Positions 1-12,900 of a stretch of DNA of 64,000 nucleotides are shown here, one piece after another. The DNA comes from Cladorhizidae sp. MBARI D1340-BT2 (taxonomy: Eukaryota; Porifera; Demospongiae; Poecilosclerida; Cladorhizidae): positions 248,001-312,000 of the forward strand of contig JAQNBH010000303.1 in the NCBI GenBank assembly GCA_028752905.1, read 5' to 3'. The notes beneath the pieces were generated by a model. That model saw only the letters and a list, made by a program, of their open reading frames with translations. It did no database searches and was not told the DNA's origin. The position numbers were made by a program, and so were the translations under genes. The stretch's first letter is position 1. Each line of letters opens with the position of its first letter.

Positions 1-2323
1 ACATCTAATACACACCAGCACCTCCACATCTAATACACACCAGCACCTCCACATCTAATACACACCAGCACCTCATCATCTAATACACACCTCCTCATCT
101 AATACATACCAGCACCTCCTCATCTAATACACACCAGCACCTCCTCATCTAATACACACCAGCACCTCCTCATCTAATACACACCAGCACCTCCACATCT
201 AATACACACCAGCACCTCCACATCTAATACACACCAGCACCTCATCATCTAATACACACCTCCTCATCTAATACATACCAGCACCTCCTCATCTAATACA
301 CACCAGCACCTCCTCATCTAATACACACCAGCACCTCCTCATCTAATACACACCTCCTCATCTAATACACACCAGCACCTCCTCATCTAATACACACCAG
401 CACCTCCTCATCTAATACACACCAGCACCTCCTCATCTAATACACACCAGCACCTCCTCATCTAATACACACCAGCACCTCCTCATCTAATACACACCAG
501 CACCTCCTCATCTAATACACACCAGCACCTCCACATGTAATACACACCAGCACCTCCTCATCTAATACACACCAGCACCTCCACATCTAATACACACCAG
601 CACCTCCTCATCTAATACACACCAGCACCTCCTCATCTAATACACACCAGCACCTCCTCATCTAATACACACCAGCACCTCCACATCTAATACACACCAG
701 CACCTCCACATCTAATACACACCAGCACCTCCTCATCTAATACACACCAGCACCTCCACATCTAATACACACCAGCACCTCCTCATCTAATACACACCAG
801 CACCTCCTCATCTAATACACACCAGCACCTCCACATCTAATACACACCAGCACCTCCTCATCTAATACACACCAGCACCTCCACATCTAATACACACCAG
901 CACCTCCACATCTAATACACACCAGCACCTCCTCATCTAATACACAACAGCACCTCCTCACCTAATACACACCAGCACCTCCTCATCTAATACACACCAG
1001 CACCTCCTAATCTAATACACACCAGCACCTCCTCATCTAATACACACCAGCACCTCCTCATCTAATACACACCAGCACCTCCTCATCTAATACACACCAG
1101 CACCTCCACATCTAATACACACCAGCACCTCATCCAATACACACCAGCACCTCCACATCTAATACACACCAGCACCTCCTCATCTAATACACACTAGCAC
1201 CTCCACATCTAATACACACCAGCACCTCCTCATCTAATACACACCAGCACCTCCTCATCTAATACACACCAGCACCTCCTCATCTAATACACACCAGCAC
1301 CTCCTCATCTAATACACACCAGCACCTCCTCATCTAATACACACCAGCACCTCCACATCTAATACACACCAGCACCTCCTCATCTAATACACACCAGCAC
1401 CTCCTCATCTAATACACACCAGCACCTCCACATCTAATACACACCAGCACCTCCTCATCTAATACATAATACACACCAGCACCTCCTCATCTAATACACA
1501 CCTCCTCATCTAATACACACCAGCACCTCCTCATCTAATACACACCAGCACCTCCTCATCTAATACACACCAGCACCTCCTCATCTAATACACACCAGCA
1601 CCTCCACATCTAATACACATCAGCACCTCCACATCTAATACACACCAGCACCTCCTCATCTAATACACACCAGCACCTCCTCATCTAATACACACCAGCA
1701 CCTCCTCATCTAATACACACCAGCACCTCCTCATCTAATACACACCAGCACCTCCTCATCTAATACACACCAGCACCTCATCTAATACACACCAGCACCT
1801 CCTCATCTAATACACACCAGCACCTCCACATGTAATACACACCAGCACCTCCTCATCTAATACACACCAGCACCTCCACATCTAATACACACCAGCACCT
1901 CCTCATCTAATACACACCAGCACCTCCTCATCTAATATACACCAGCACCTCCACATCTAATACACACCAGCACCTCCACATCTAATACACACCAGCACCT
2001 CCTCATCTAATACACACCAGCACCTCCACATCTAATACACACCAGCACCTCCTCATCTAATACACACCAGCACCTGCACATCTAATACACACCAGCACCT
2101 CCTCATCTAATACACACCAGCACCTCCACATCTAATACACACCAGCACCTCCACATCTAATACACACCAGCACCTCCTCATCTAATACACACCAGCACCT
2201 CCTCATCTAATACACACCAGCACCTCCACATCTAATACACACCAGCACCTCCTCATCTAATACACACCAGCACCTCCTCATCTAATACACACCAGCACCT
2301 CCTCATCTAATACACACCAGCAC
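1..2323. repeat. 25-bp minisatellite array (about 93 units)
   Basis: The window opens inside a tandem array with a 25-bp period. The core is ATCTAATACACACCAGCACC followed by TCCTC or TCCAC. A single T/A site separates the two common variants, and they are interspersed in irregular order. Shortened units lacking CAGCAC occur near 83, 256 and 348, and a TAATACATAA slippage variant lies near 1465. Every frame is broken by stops, so no coding role is suggested. The array ends abruptly at the CAGGGG terminus of a hAT element. Its left limit is outside the window. Confidence 0.97.
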
Positions 2324-2371
2324 CAGGGGTGGATCTAGGAATTCTTGGGGGGGGGGGGGGGGGGGGGGGGG
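2324..2371. repeat. hAT left terminus plus 25-base G tract
   Basis: CAGGGGTGGATCTAGGAATT is followed by an uninterrupted G run at 2347-2371. The CAGGGG start matches the other outer end at 7187-7192 in inverted orientation. The run length may be unreliable because homopolymers are error-prone in sequencing. Confidence 0.6.
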
Positions 2372-2461
2372 AGGCCCTCTTTTATTAAAATTTAAAGATA
2401 GAAATATAGATATATTATATCAAATACAGCATATACAAACTGTAGAGAGAAAAATGTTAAT

Positions 2462-2706
2462 ACTTATAAAGCTATTCTCCTATTAATAGAATATGTACTT
2501 ACTTATAAAGCTCTTCTCCTATTAATAGATTATGTACATACTTATAAAGCTCTTATCCTATTAATAGATTATGTACATACTTGTAAAGCTCTTCTCCTAT
2601 TAATAGATTATGTACATACTTATAAAGCTATTCTTCTATTAACAGATTACTAATAAAGCTATTCTCCTATTAATAGATTATGTACATACTTGTAAAGCTA
2701 TTCTAT
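2462..2706. repeat. 39-bp direct repeats, about 6.5 copies, in the hAT 3' region
   Basis: Starts of the AAAGCT motif fall at 2468, 2507, 2546, 2585, 2624, 2655 and 2694. That is a 39-bp period with one 8-bp deletion in the fifth unit. The units contain CTCCTATTAATAGATTATG. They lie between the transposon end and the C-terminus of the minus-strand transposase, so they are subterminal repeats of the element. Transposase-binding subterminal repeats are common in hAT elements; that role here is inferred. Confidence 0.85.
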
Positions 2707-4930
2707 TACATTTAAGTTTAAATCTATAAACAACATCATCAAGATCAACAGAGGAAAACTATAATGAGTATGCATCAATGCCAATGCGGATAATCTGTCC
2801 TGCCCCATACTACTACGTAAGAAGGTTTTTAAAGGTACTATTGGCCCTCTCCTTCTCACATGATGTGACTGAAATAGTACATGTGATGCGCAGCAGTACA
2901 TAAAGGTTAGGCAAGTAATCCTTGTCACACTCTTTCAGAGCTGATTGAAGGGTGGATGGCCGCTTGTCAGCATCTTGACTCTGCCACTTTGACCTCCACC
3001 TCCACACCTCAGTAGACACAAGTGCAGTACTTGGCAAGTCATCATTATATAAAGAAATCAAGTCCTCTAAAGATATATCATCCCGAGTAGTGATTATAGA
3101 AGGTATAAGATTGATTAAATTGGCTGCTACTGTTTGAGTCTTACCAAACCTATCATTCATTTGTTGAACAAGTGGTCCAATAAAGGAAGCACAGCAGTTC
3201 TTCGATAGTATTCTTCCACAGAACTGTACTCAACATTATTTCTGTACGTTTGTCGAGCAGATACACGTGGGACTTCAGGAACCACACCAACATCATAAGT
3301 TATAACTTCAGCTTGCACATACCATGAATGTAACATTTCCTCACTTTGACGAACTGCACAAAGTTCATTCAGTACGTCTTTAACATCCATATAAGCTTTA
3401 ACTATATCACTACTTTTCTTTTGTAATTTTATACTTACAGGTTTTATAATAGACATAGAATTCATTGTTGCTATGAAAGATATTATAAAAGGAAAGGAAA
3501 GGTACATCTTGAGCAAGCCATTGGCTGCCACAATTGTTTTCATATCCCAGTTCATATCCCTCATATGTAGGATCACCTTCTGTAATTGCTTCCATTGCAG
3601 TTACGAGGAATTGATACAAAACATAAAAAATTTCATAAGCTTCGTTTCGTGCCGATAAATCCATCTTGATCTACAAAGATCCTTAACTTTAACAACGCTA
3701 GTTTCCTTATCAATTACTTTCTCAAGAAATAGTTGCCGTTTAGCACTATAATGGAAGAAGTATGCTGTCTCAGTAACAGTAGAATTCATATTACGAATAG
3801 GAGGTAAACTACAAGCTTCAACAATACACAAATTAAGCATGTGACTATTACAGTGGATATATGTGGCTTTAGGATTTTCTGCCAAGAGACAACCCTGCAC
3901 ACCCCTTGCACTAGACATCTTGCTAGCACCATCATAGCCTTGCCACCTACAATCTTCAAAGTCTAAGTCAAACTTATTCAGTGCTTCTTTTATTGCAAGA
4001 GCCAAAACCTCTCCAGTGATCCTTTCTGTACTTATGAAATCTAAGAATTCTTCTCTTATATTACAATTACTATCTACAAATCTTAACACTACTGACACCT
4101 GCTCCTTATTGGATATATTAACGACTTTGTCACTAAGAATAGAATAATATTAAGCTTGTTTAATTTCCTGTATTATACTATCTCTAATATGATCACCTAT
4201 GCATTCAATGAGTTGATTTTGGGTAGTTTTGCTAGTATAAATTGCATTTTTTAAGCATCTTTCAAATGCTTGGCTAATGCAACATTTCCAGACCTCACAG
4301 AGTATTCAAGAAGTGCTAAAAGATTCCCTCTGTTGACCTCATAATCAGCCATGCTATCATCTCTGTGACCTCGAATAGCATACATTGCTTGCCACAAAGA
4401 AGTATTGCATCAGCCATACATCTTATTATACCTATTTGTTGCTATGTTACTCTCATCTATATGCAGCAAACGATTCTTAATAGAAGACTCTGGACACACG
4501 TGGGAAAACTTTAAAGCATCTGCCCGAGCTGAAGCCAGCTGATGGTACTGAGTGTCTGCGTACAGTTGTGACTGGCAAACGTTTTAGTTTTCCAAGACCA
4601 TGCATTACATCCATTACATACAAAATGACCCAAACCCTTTGTAGCAAAGAGAACACATGGCAAACAAACTATTCCACCTTCTTCTACTTTACTATAAACC
4701 AACCAAGGGTTTTCAGCAAAGTATTTATGTTGACAAGACCTATTACAGCCATCTAAATAACTACTTGGAAAAGTAAATGAAATATCAGGCTTAAAACAAT
4801 TAACTAAAAGTGAATACTTGCACTCTGGAGCCAAATTCAGGATATCTGTTTGGGGCATTGAGTGCATAAGCAATCCAATATCGTTACACTTCTCAAAATC
4901 AATTGAAGCACTTTGAAGAAGAAGCAGCAG
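2698..4930 (-). pseudogene. hAT transposase remnant (ZMYM/TTF-type finger and DUF4371-like), frame-broken
   Basis: Reading leftward from about 4930, open segments line up in the order of a hAT transposase. First comes a TTF-type zinc-finger-like region (4873-4511) with the Cys pattern CNRSCQHKYF ... GGIVCLPCVLF. Next is the catalytic-domain segment (4098-3601) with the family-typical WQGYDGASKMSS, GVQG and HCNSHMLNLC. Then a linker segment (3576-3157) carries SVEEYYRRTAVLPLLDHLFNK. Last are the C-terminal dimerisation segments (3160-2813, then 2928-2698 in another frame) with the recognisable LKTFLRSSMGQDRLSALAL. The frame changes at about 4100-4510, 3600, 3160 and 2820, and stops intervene, so no single protein is made. 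The first segment stays open upstream of its first Met to about 4930. The family call is firm; the exact subfamily is inferred from motif memory, without a search. Confidence 0.85.
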
Positions 4931-5764
4931 AAAAAGTGGACAAGGAAGTGCAGGGCAGATGAGACGCGGAATGAGAGGGCAGGACAGAAGTGGAACATGA
5001 AGGCAGTCATAGCACCGACCCAGTAGGCTCAGGAGGAGACTCAGACACAGAGCCCGAGGGCTGGATGGGAGACACAGATAGAGAGTTCTCTGTGACAGAC
5101 ACAGAGGGCTGGGTGAGAATCACGGACACAGAGGGCTCGGAGGAGACACAATGGACTGAAGCAGGAGACCATGGAAGAGTGACAACAGGTACACCAGCTG
5201 GAGATGAAAAGTGGTCTTCTTGTTGGTACTTTTTGTTTCCTATCATTAAATGTGGAAATTTCTATGTAAATTAACTCTACTAGCTATCAGTAGTGGCTGG
5301 CTGCAAGGACTATAGCTAGCTAGTACAAGTACTAAGTTGGCAATCTATTCAATAGCATAATATTCTCAATCACTGCTTAGTTTAGATCCACTTACTTAGC
5401 TTTAGGGGGGCCTGGGGGGGCTTTGAAAAAAGCCTTTAACTTTGACTGAGCCATGAGTAAGATATTTGGTGAGTGACAGGAGTCGACAGTAAATCTCTCT
5501 GGGAGGTAATGAACCAGGTGCTGAACATTTGGAACGACGATAATAATAGGTAAGGTACAGTCTGGTGCAGCACACTTGTGGGTGTGACTTCGCAGGTCAG
5601 CTAAAAGAAAAAGAAAAAAGCAAGAAAAGGCAAAAAGCATTGCAGGTTTGTTGTTTAGTTAGAGTTTGGGAAATTAGAGAAAAGGGGGCCTCGAACGAGA
5701 CCAGTCGATCCCTTCTGAATCCGCCATAGATCAATTGGTTGGGTAGATCACGACTACAACATTT
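4931..5764. other. Unassigned stretch between the two hAT remnants
   Basis: This segment probably holds the 5' ends of both elements. An open frame on both strands at 5007-5246 reads as a Ser/Pro/Val-rich repeat on minus (PSVSV, PSGSV) and as a Glu/Asp/Gly/Thr-rich peptide on plus. It might be an N-terminal low-complexity part of the minus-strand transposase, but nothing proves it. G-rich tracts at 5405-5420, and AAAGGGGGCCTCG followed by CCTTCTGAATCCGCC at 5677-5725, look like degraded hAT termini. No other gene is visible. Confidence 0.4.
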
Positions 5765-7069
5765 ATGAGACTACCCTTGGCCTTATTCAACTTCCAGATA
5801 CTAAACATTGACGATATTTTCTTAGATGTCTTGTTAAAGAGCTCATTGCCCATCAGTAAATGTCGGGGTAAAGCATTTGATGGTGCTGTCAATATAAGCG
5901 GATTCAGTAATGGAGTTCAAGCTTTAGTTAAGAAGAAAGAACTAAAGGCGCTCTACGTTCTTTGCCTGGCTCACAACCTAAATCTCTGTGTGAAATCTCT
6001 GTGTGAAGGATGTAACTAAAACCTGTGATATAGTGAGAGATACTATGAATTTTGTGTTTGAATTAACCCTGCTTATTAAAATGTCATACGTTGTTTGAAA
6101 ATTTAAGAAGGTGGGTAAGAATTAACACTGGTCAACTATCTCCTAAATTAAGAATGTTGTGCCCTACATGTTGGGCTGTGAGGTATGCATCCATAGCAAG
6201 CATTTTAAAGAACTGCGATACTTTACAAAATGCTTTGGAGGAGAACAGTCAGGGGCACGATGAATATGCTGCAAAAGCAAGTGGAATGGCAACCAAAATG
6301 GTTAATTTGGATACCTTATCTGGTATTTTTGAGGAAAAGTTTGATTCATTTTATGATTAGGTCCTTAATGATTCCAAGGGCTTCACAGCAGCACCAACTC
6401 TTCAAAGAAGGAAGATGCCCAGAAAATTTGATGATGGTCAGATATATATGCAAATCCTAAAGAAAGGTAGTGTCATATGCATTTTGAAGTGACTGAGTTA
6501 ACTGCAGGAGAGGTTGAAAGGTGTTTTAATCAGAAAGATCTTGACTATACAAAACACTGAATCACTTCTGCTTGGTCTTGCCAATGGATACAGTGATGTC
6601 GGCTACATTAAGTGCTTATTGGGAAGAAGTATTGGGAAGAAGATTTTGACCTAGAGAGACTGAAGGTACAACTGTTGATGATTCCTGATGTTATCAAGAC
6701 AGCATTTTCAGGAACTACGACTACTATTACAAAAGTGACGGTATAAGAACCATTTCTGCTGCTATGAATGGAAGTAAGATCTACAAAGGCATGCTCCAGG
6801 AAGTAGACAAACTCTACCTGACATATCCTGTCACTTCAGCCACAGCAGAATGCTCATTTTCTTCCCTCCGTCGAATAAAGATGTATTTAAGAAGCACAAT
6901 GACTGAATGTTGGCTGAATAACTTATTCTTGTTATATGTACACCAAACACAAACAGATTCTTTAGATTTAACTGAAACAGCTTATAGGACTTTTGTGTCT
7001 GTTAATAAACACAGAATGAACTACTTCAGAAGATGTGATTACAATTATTGCATTTTAAACTCATTATAG
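5765..7069 (+). pseudogene. Second hAT transposase remnant, plus strand, frame-broken
   Basis: Three open blocks on the plus strand match the middle and end of a hAT transposase. Block one (5765-6019) has CRGKAFDGAVNISG then GVQAL and LCLAHNLNLCV, equivalent to the YDGA-x-NMSG and CHxLNL motifs. Block two (6091-6360) has LCPTCWAVRYASIASIL, the usual CPTRWTVR region with the conserved Arg replaced by Cys. Between 6361 and 6763 only scattered frame fragments remain. Block three (6764-7069) is the dimerisation region with PVTSATAECSFSSLRRIK, MYLRSTMTECWLNNL and a natural stop. The N-terminal zinc finger is not seen. It ends about 120 bp before the C-tract/CCCCTG terminus. This is a different copy from the minus-strand one, since both contain the same domains. 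Confidence 0.88.
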
Positions 7070-7229
7070 TTCTATGCAACAGGCTTATCTAATAATGCAT
7101 ACTTATTAAATAGTGCTTAGTAATGGTGTAGTTGTAAGTTTCACAATATTATTGCCCCCCCCCCCTTTAAAAGTCATCTTCCTATGCCCCTGAGAATCCC
7201 TGATTCTCATTCATTTTATCATTACTCCC
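7070..7229. repeat. hAT right end (11-base C tract and CCCCTG terminus) and array junction
   Basis: After the transposase stop comes an AT-rich 3' region, a C run at 7155-7165 and a terminus ending CCTATGCCCCTG at 7192. From 7193 the sequence is ordinary AT-rich DNA leading into the next minisatellite at about 7230. Confidence 0.6.
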
Positions 7230-9924
7230 ATTTGTTTTATAATTATTTACACTCATTTAATTATTAGTTACACTCATTCATTTAATTATTAGTTGCACTC
7301 ATTCATTTAATTATTAGTTACACTCATTCATTTAATTATTAGTTGCACTCATTCATTTAATTATTAGTTACACTCATTCATTTAATTATTAGTTACACTC
7401 ATTCATTTAATTATTAGTTGCACTCATTCATTTAATTATTAGAGTTGCACTCATTCATTTAATTATGAGTTACACTCATTCATTTAATTATTAGTTACAC
7501 TCATTCATTTAATTATTAGTTACACTCATTCATTTAATTATTAGAGTTACACTCATTCATTTAATTATTAGCACTCATTCATTTAATTATTAGAGTTACA
7601 CTCATTCATTTAATTATTAGTTAGACTCATTCATTTAATTATTAGTTAGACTCATTCATTTAATTATTAGAGTTACACTCATTCATTTAATTATTAGTTA
7701 CCCTCATTCATTTAATTATTAGTTACACTCATTCATTTAATTATTAGAGTTACACTCATTCATTTAATTATTAGTTACACTCATTCATTTAATTATTAGA
7801 GTTACACTCATTCATTTAATTATTAGAGTTACACTCATTCATTTAATTATTAGTTAGACTCATTCATTTAATTATTAGTTGCACTCATTCATTTAATTAT
7901 TAGTTACACTCATTCATTTAATTATTAGAGTTACACTCATTCATTTAATTATTAGTTAGACTCATTCATTTAATTATTAGTTAGACTCATTCATTTAATT
8001 ATTAGTTGCACTCATTCATTTAATTATTAGAGCTGCACTCATTCATTTAATTATTAGTTAGACTCATTCATTTAATTATTAGTTACACTCATTCATTTAA
8101 TTATTAGTTACACTCATTCATTTAATTATTAGTTGCACTCATTCATTTAATTATTAGAGTTACACTCATTCATTTAATTATTAGTTACCCTCATTCATTT
8201 AATTATTAGTTACACTCATTCATTTAATTATTAGAGTTACACTCATTCATTTAATTATTAGTTACACTCATTCATTTAATTATTAGAGTTACACTCATTC
8301 ATTTAATTATTAGCACTCATTCATTTAATTATTAGAGTTACACTCATTCATTTAATTATTAGTTAGACTCATTCATTTAATTATTAGTTAGACTCATTCA
8401 TTTAATTATTAGAGTTACACTCATTCATTTAATTATTAGTTACCCTCATTCATTTAATTATTAGTTACACTCATTCATTTAATTATTAGAGTTACACTCA
8501 TTCATTTAATTATTAGTTACACTCATTCATTTAATTATTAGAGTTACACTCATTCATTTGATTATTAGTTAGACTCATTCATTTAATTATTAGTTAGACT
8601 CATTCATTTAATTATTAGTTGCACTCATTCATTTAATTATTAGTTACACTCATTCATTTAATTATTAGTTAGACTCATTCATTTAATTATTAGTTACACT
8701 TATTCATTTAATTATTAGTTACACTAATTCATTTAATTATTAGTTACACTAATTCATTTAATTATTAGTTACACTCATTCATTTAATTATTAGTTACACT
8801 TATTCATTTAATTATTTAGGTTACACACATTTATTTTATTATTGGTTACGCTCATTCATTTAATTATTAGTTAGACTCATTTAATTATTAGTTGCACTCA
8901 TTCATTTAATTATTAGTTACACTCATTCATTTAATTATTAGTTACACTCATTCATTTAATTATTAGTTACACTCATTCATTTAATTATTAGTTAGACTCA
9001 TTCATTTAATTATTAGTTACCCTCATTCATTTAATTATTAGTTACACTCATTCATTTAATTATTAGTTGCACTCATTCATTTAATTATTAGTTACACTCA
9101 TTCATTTAATTATGAGTTGCATTCATTCATTTAATTATTAGTTACCCTCATTCATTTAATTATTAGTTACACTCATTCATTTAATTATTAGTTACACTCA
9201 TTCATTTAATTATTAGTTGCACTCATTCATTTAATTATTAGTTACACTCATTCATTTAATTATTAGTTAGACTCATTCATTTAATTATTAGTTACCCTCA
9301 TTCATTTAATTATTAGTTACACTCATTCATTTAATTATTAGTTGCACTCATTCATTTAATTATTAGTTACACTCATTCATTTAATTATTAGTTGCACTCA
9401 TTCATTTAATTATTAGTTACCCTCATTCATTTAATTATTAGTTGCACTCATTCATTTAATTATTAGTTGCACTCATTCATTTAATTATTAGTTACACTCA
9501 TTCATTTAACTATTAGTTACACTCATTCATTTAATTATTAGTTACACTCATTCATTTAATTATTAGTTACACTCATTCATTTAATTATTAGTTACACTCA
9601 TTCATTTAATTATTAGTTACACTCATTCATTTAATTATTAGTTACACTCATTCATTTAATTATTAGTTACACTCATTCATTTAATTATTAGTTACACTCA
9701 TTCATTTAATTATTAGTTACACTCATTCATTTAATTATTAGTTGCACTCATTCATTTAATTATTAGTTGCACTCATTCATTTAATTATTAGTTACACTCA
9801 TTCATTTAATTATTAGTTACACTCATTCATTTAATTATTAGTTAGACTAATTCATTTAATTATTAGTTACCCTCATTCATTTAATTAATAGTTACACTCA
9901 TTCATTTAATTATTAGTTACACTC
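7230..9924. repeat. 25-bp AT-rich minisatellite (ATTTAATTATTAG type)
   Basis: The tandem unit contains CATTTAATTATTAGTTACAC and TCATT, giving a 25-bp period. Variants carry TTGCAC, TTAGAC or TTACCC in place of TTACAC, and a 2-bp AG insertion (TTAGAGTT) makes 27-bp units in the left two thirds. The variants recur in blocks. For example, the set around 7540-7860 resembles 8230-8560, so the array has grown by copying several units at a time. It has no coding potential. Confidence 0.96.
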
Positions 9925-12900
9925 ATTCATCTAACACTCATTGATTTAATTATTAGTTGCACTCATTCATCTAACACTCATTGATTTAATTATTAGTTGC
10001 ACTCATTCATCTAACACTCATTGATTTAATTATTAGTTGCACTCATTCATCTAACACTCATTGATTTAATTATTAGTTGCACTCATTCATCTAACACTCA
10101 TTGATTTAATTATTAGTTGCACTCATTCATCTAACACTCATTGATTTAATTATTAGTTGCACTCATTCATCTAACACTCATTGATTTAATTATTAGTTGC
10201 ACTCATTCATCTAACACTCATTGATTTAATTATTAGTTGCACTCATTCATCTAACACTCATTGATTTAATTATTAGTTGCACTCATTCATCTAACACTCA
10301 TTGATTTAATTATTAGTTGCACTCATTCATCTAACACTCATTGATTTAATTATTAGTTGCACTCATTCATCTAACACTCATTGATTTAATTATTAGTTGC
10401 ACTCATTCATCTAACACTCATTGATTTAATTATTAGTTGCACTCATTCATCTAACACTCATTGATTTAATTATTAGTTGCACTCATTCATCTAACACTCA
10501 TTGATTTAATTATTAGTTGCACTCATTCATCTAACACTCATAGATTTAATTATTAGTTGAACTCATTCATCTAACACTCATTGATTTAATTATTAGTTGC
10601 ACTCATTCATCTAACACTCATTGATTTAATTATTAGTTGCACTCATTCATCTAACACTCATTGATTTAATTATTAGTTGCACTCATTCATCTAACACGCA
10701 TTGATTTAATTATTAGTTGCACTCCTTCATCTAACACTCATTGATTTAATTATTAGTTGCACTCATTCATCTAACACTCATTGATTTAATTATTAGTTGT
10801 ACTCATTCATCTAACACTCATTGATTTAATTATTAGTTGCACTCATTCATCTAACACTCATTGATTTAATTATTAGTTGCACTCATTCATCTAACACTCA
10901 TTGATTTAATTATTAGTTGCACTCATTCATCTAACACTCATTGATTTAATTATTAGTTGCACTCATTCATCTAACACTCATTGATTTAATTATTAGTTGC
11001 ACTCATTCATCTAACACTCATTGATTTAATTATTAGTTGCACTCATTCATCTAACACTCATTGATTTAATTATTAGTTGCACTCATTCATCTAACACTCA
11101 TTGATTTAATTATTAGTTGCACTCATTCATCTAACACTCATTGATTTAATTATTAGTTGCACTCATTCATCTAACACTCATTGATTTAATTATTAGTTGC
11201 ACTCATTCATCTAACACTCATTGATTTAATTATTAGTTGCACTCATTCATCTAACACTCATTGATTTAATTATTAGTTGCACTCATTCATCTTACACTCA
11301 TTGATTTAATTATTAGTTGCACTCATTCATCTAACACTCATTGATTTAATTATTAGTTGCACTCATTCATCTAACACTCATTGATTTAATTATTAGTTGC
11401 ACTCATTCACCTAACACTCATTGATTTAATTATTAGTTGCACTCATTCATCTAACACTCATTGATTTAATTATTAGTTGCACTCAATCATTTAATTATTA
11501 GTTGCACTCATTCATCTAACACTCATTGATTTAGTTATTAGTTGCACTCAATCATTTAATTTTTAGTTGCACTCATTCATCTAACACTCATTGATTTAAT
11601 TATTAGTTGCACTCATTCATCTAACACTCATTGATTTAATTATTAGTTGCACTCATTCATCTAACACTCATTGATTTAATTATTAGTTGCACTCAATCAT
11701 TTAATTATTTGTTGCACTCATTCATCTAACACTCATTGATTTAATTATTAATTGCACTCAATCATTTAATTATTAGTTGCACTCATTCATCTAACACTCA
11801 TTGATTTAATTATTAGTTGCACTCATTCATCTAACACTCATTGATTTAATTATTAGTTGCACTCAATCATTTAATTATTAGTTGCACTCATTCATCTAAC
11901 ACTCATTGATTTAATTATTAGTTTGCACTCAATCATTTAATTATTAGTTGCACTCATTCATCTAACACTCATTGATTTAATTATTAGTTGCACTCAATCA
12001 TTTAATTATTAGTTGCACTCATTCATCTAACACCCATTGATTTAATTATTAGTTACACTCATTCATTTAATTATTAGTTGCACTCATTCATCTAACACTC
12101 ATTGATTTAATTATTAGTTACACTCATTCATTTAATTATTAGTTGCACTCATTCATCTAACACTGATTGATTTAATTATTAGTTGCACTCATTCATCTAA
12201 CACTCATTGATTTAATTATTAGTTGCACTCATTCATCTAACACTCATTGATTTAATTATTAGTTGCACTCATTCATCTAACACTCATTGATTTAATTATT
12301 AGTTGCACTCATTCATCTAACACTCATTGATTTAATTATTAGTTGCACTCATTCATCTAACACTCATAGATTTAATTATTAGTTGAACTCATTCATCTAA
12401 CACTCATTGATTTAATTATTAGTTGCACTCATTCATCTAACACTCATTGATTTAATTATTAGTTGCACTCATTCATCTAACACTCATTGATTTAATTATT
12501 AGTTGCACTCATTCATCTAACACGCATTGATTTAATTATTAGTTGCACTCCTTCATCTAACACTCATTGATTTAATTATTAGTTGCACTCATTCATCTAA
12601 CACTCATTGATTTAATTATTAGTTGTACTCATTCATCTAACACTCATTGATTTAATTATTAGTTGCACTCATTCATCTAACACTCATTGATTTAATTATT
12701 AGTTGCACTCATTCATCTAACACTCATTGATTTAATTATTAGTTGCACTCATTCATCTAACACTCATTGATTTAATTATTAGTTGCACTCATTCATCTAA
12801 CACTCATTGATTTAATTATTAGTTGCACTCATTCATCTAACACTCATTGATTTAATTATTAGTTGCACTCATTCATCTAACACTAATTGATTTAATTATT

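Larger units (their letters stand above)
2324..7192. mobile_element. Two adjacent decayed hAT-superfamily transposons, divergently oriented
   Basis: The interval starts with CAGGGGTGGATCTAGG followed by a 25-G tract. It ends with an 11-C tract followed by CCTATGCCCCTG, whose reverse complement starts CAGGGGCATAGG. Termini of the CAGGGG type next to G-tracts are typical of many animal hAT elements. Inside, a minus-strand transposase remnant (2698-4930) and a plus-strand remnant (5765-7069) point outward, each ending near one terminus. The outer 8-bp flanks (ACCAGCAC and AGAATCCC) do not match, so this is probably two separate insertions rather than one element. A possible inner terminus is the reversed CGGATTCAG-like motif around 5711-5729. 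The exact inner boundary is unresolved. Confidence 0.65.

Noticed and set aside
1..2323. Possible CRISPR array
   Set aside because: Units are contiguous 25-bp tandem copies without unique spacers, and the context is eukaryotic.
2316..7200. One single hAT element with a matching 8-bp target duplication
   Set aside because: The outer 8-bp flanks differ (ACCAGCAC and AGAATCCC), and the same transposase domains occur twice in opposite orientation.
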